Origin: Tetmemena sp. SeJ-2015
Taxonomy: Eukaryota; Ciliophora; Spirotrichea; Sporadotrichida; Oxytrichidae
Direction: 5' to 3'
Length of the DNA: 64,000 bases
Assembly (NCBI GenBank): GCA_027382625.1
Contig: JAJKFJ010022319.1
Location: forward strand, 124,001 to 188,000
Below are positions 61,920 to 64,000 of the stretch, piece by piece. The translations under genes and the position numbers were made by a program. The notes below the pieces were generated by a model. That model saw only the letters and a list, made by a program, of their open reading frames with translations. It searched no databases and was not told the DNA's origin. The stretch's first letter is position 1; each line of letters starts with the position of its first letter.

Positions 61920-62303
61920 ATGCTTAACTTCTACCAGTACCCCGTAAAGGCGGGCTTCTACAACCCAGAAAATATGGAAAAAAGAAGAAGATATATTCAA
62001 AATGGAGGCAACTCCAGTCTTAAGAATAAGAAAGCCAATAAAGTAAGTGGAAAATTAAATATAGCTGAGAATTTAATACAAAATCAAATTAATTTTAAAT
62101 TATATAATCAAATGGTTAAGTGTGTCCAATTTAAATAATAATTACATCATTTGATTCAGCATAAAATTCTAAGAATTTTTCATCACTAGAACTTTATTGA
62201 GGAAGTTCTAAGTTAAGATGTAAATGCAACAAAAGTTGCAATGAAGATAAAATTAGGATTAGGAGGAATGCGCACATCATATTTCACTGATGAGAGGTGC
62301 TGA
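61920..62303 (+). CDS. Small hypothetical protein
   Basis: About 80 residues after splicing. Exon 1 encodes MLNFYQYPVKAGFYNPENME and a basic stretch (KRRRYIQNGGNSSLKNKK). A GT-AG intron (62043-62189) leads to exon 2, NFIEEVLSQDVNATKVAMKI then LGLGGMRTSYFTDERC and TGA 62301-62303. Both exons are in phase, which supports a real gene. No domain recognised. Confidence 0.5.
62043..62189 (+). other. Intron
   Basis: GTAAGTGGAA...CATCACTAG, 147 bp, very AT-rich. Joins NKKANK to NFIEEVL in frame. Confidence 0.65.
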
Positions 62304-62759
62304 GGCGAAGATTAAAGAAGAAACTCGTATTAATTTTTTTAAAGAATTTGAACAAGCTGCTGATCAGGGGGTGAATCTGAGATTTAAACTGGCACAAATT
62401 TGCACTCCCATTTATTATTTTAACCAATCTCTGATTTTAATATAATTTTTCTATTTATAATGACCCTGAAAGTGAAGGGGTCCACACCTCTAAGAATATG
62501 AAAACAGATTATGACAACCATTAATTAGATTGACATGGAGGAATCTCTCACCACTGGCTACACTCACTCTCAATGAGCTTTCTTAATCTATATATCGTCA
62601 TAATTTGACAATGCTTATATGAGTAATTTAATTCCAAATCTATTTCCGTCTTCATTATCTTATTCATTCAGCATCTTTACAAATTTTAACATATCAAATG
62701 TTCTAATTAAACTATCGCCTAAATCATTTAAATTTTACTGCTTGCTTAAATATATGGCC
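62304..62759. other. Intergenic between convergent genes
   Basis: AT-rich with a short coding-like patch on the plus strand at 62458-62530 that could not be connected to a gene. No RNA gene or repeat noticed. Confidence 0.4.
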
Positions 62760-64000
62760 TCAATTGATAAGCTATTCATATGAAATTTGTGCTTGCGGCA
62801 TCTATGTTTTCTTAAGCTATCTTCTTTTCCTGTTCATTTAGTTTCTGCATTATTTGTAAGTTCTATTCTATATATTCTAAAGTAAATTTAACAACTCATG
62901 TAATAAAGAGCAGTCACATATTTATTCTCTTGCCTTGTCTGGCTTAGCCCACTGGATGTAAACCTCTGCAATATTGTGTCTGCAGGCAAGAGTGTCAGGG
63001 TGGTACTCTCCCTAGTGCTCTATTCTGATTTTCATGGCTCTCTCGTAGGCATCAATTGCTCTTTCGAATTTGTTCTGTCTCTTATAGAGCATGCCCATGC
63101 TGTTCAAAATAACTCCTGCTCCAATGCTGTCCTCACCATTTAATTACACTATCACCAAGAACGCTTCTTTGATATACTTGTCTGCAATATCATATCTACC
63201 CAACTCTCGGTAGGAGCCTGAGGCCATAGCCAAAGCCATTCCATAGTTTTAAGAGCTCTCTCCTTCCATCACTCTTCTGGCTTCGATTGCTTTCTCAAAG
63301 AGAGGAATTGATTCCTCGTACTCTTTCAAATCCTTGTGAATCGCAGCCAGGTTAATGAGAGTGATTAATTATAATGAAGAAGGAATTTAAAGTGTTGACT
63401 GTGGATGGATGATGATCCCCATAAATCTCCACATATGAATCATTTACATACTTGAACATTTGCTTATATACAAGTAAGTGATTAAGATTTCTTTCTAAGT
63501 TTTATTTGCTTTGCCTCCAGTAGGTTTCCGTTCAATTTGTGAAGTAGAGCTTAGTTATTCATCCAAGAATAAATAGCTGGGTGTTCTTGAGGGAAAAAAT
63601 TCTCAAGGTCTTTCTTGTGGTCGTCCAATATTGCTTGGGCTTAAAATTAAATTTAACTCTTAACTTCTCTGTACCTTCCGAGTGCCAGCATCTGGGAAAA
63701 TGCTTGCAGAGACTTTCTCAAATGAATAAACAATTAAGAATATTTAAAGTTAGCTCATCTTATTCATGTCTTCCTCTGGAATCTCAAACAATTATATACG
63801 TTTATTCTCAGGATCTATTATTTCTTTCTTAGGTTTTAAAGAGGAGTACTGCTTATCCTATATTTGAATGAGAGATTGATTCATCTGGAATCTTTATAGA
63901 CAATAAATAATGGTTTAATTATCTGTAGGCTTGACTGGAGAGTTAAAACCTCATGAATGTACTATTGGCTAGTCTACTGCTCTAAACGCCTCTCTTTATG
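62760..64000 (-). CDS. TPR (kinesin-light-chain-type) protein, 5' end beyond window
   Basis: Minus strand. From the right edge it is open as HKERRLEQQTSQQYIHEVLT. Tetratricopeptide units follow: VEIYGDHHPSTVNTLINLAA (joined across an IES), YEESIPLFEKAIEARRVMEG, NYGMALAMASGSYRELGRYD, IADKYIKEAFLVIVQLNGED, SMGMLYKRQNKFERAIDAYE, GEYHPDTLACRHNIAEVYIQ. The repeated G-x-x-HP-x-T...LA..Y and A...Y..A pattern is that of kinesin-light-chain/NPHP3-type TPRs, which mediate protein-protein interactions. Breaks at about 63455-63480 and 63640-63780 are unresolved. After WAKPDKARE the codon TAA reads as Gln and the frame stays open to TGA at 62760-62762, although an IES may end it sooner. Confidence 0.75.
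63364..63394 (-). other. IES, pointer AGTG (CACT on the coding strand)
   Basis: AGTG 63360-63363 is repeated at 63391-63394. On the coding strand, removal turns STVNT plus low-complexity sequence into HPSTVNTLINLAAIHKDL, the canonical TPR spacing. 31 bp. Confidence 0.8.

Overview
The window reads as germline (micronuclear) DNA of a hypotrich/stichotrich ciliate of the Oxytricha-Stylonychia-Tetmemena type. Evidence: (1) long conserved proteins read through only if TAA and TAG encode glutamine, with TGA as the stop; (2) the DNA is very AT-rich and genes are close together; (3) besides ordinary short GT-AG introns (22-150 bp), the genes are broken by short AT-rich segments bounded by short direct repeats. 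One repeat copy must be removed together with the segment to restore frame and conserved protein sequence. That is the signature of internal eliminated sequences (IESs) between macronuclear-destined segments (MDSs) with pointers. The genus is not determined. Because of this structure a standard-code ORF scan shows only fragments, so the CDS spans below are gene extents including introns and IESs. A few frame breaks look like base-call or assembly indels.

Layout: 1-2169 minus-strand hypothetical gene (3' end off the window); 2287-3924 At4g15545-like coiled-coil protein; 4594-13409 potassium-channel paralog 1; 13629-14941 hypothetical; 15510-25094 channel paralog 2, carrying a tandem duplication and a 758-bp fold-back element; 25749-30119 hypothetical gene containing a 2227-bp transposon with 232-bp terminal inverted repeats and an 8-bp target duplication; 31024-43738 channel paralog 3, interrupted by a 3.57-kb GC-richer segment; 43894-46094 polytopic membrane protein; 46381-49079 large helical protein, broken by a run of exactly 100 G that is probably an assembly gap; 49752-51854 BTB/POZ protein; 52009-54760 Sec7-domain ARF-GEF that is apparently scrambled; 54844-57638 coiled-coil protein; 57585-59287 (minus) and 59699-61822 (plus) polytopic membrane proteins; 61920-62303 small gene; 62760-64000 (minus) TPR protein running off the right edge.

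The main biological content is a tandem family of three CNG/EAG-like K+ channels (voltage sensor, TxGYGD filter, C-linker and CNB-like domain, long Gln/Ser-rich tails) in micronuclear form. They show paralog-specific IES positions and pointers, conserved versus lost introns, and mobile elements sitting in eliminated DNA. The strongest unusual signal is the Sec7 gene. Two halves of its catalytic domain are 1255 bp apart, joined in frame by a 7-bp pointer, while the intervening DNA itself looks coding. This is the arrangement of a scrambled ciliate gene.
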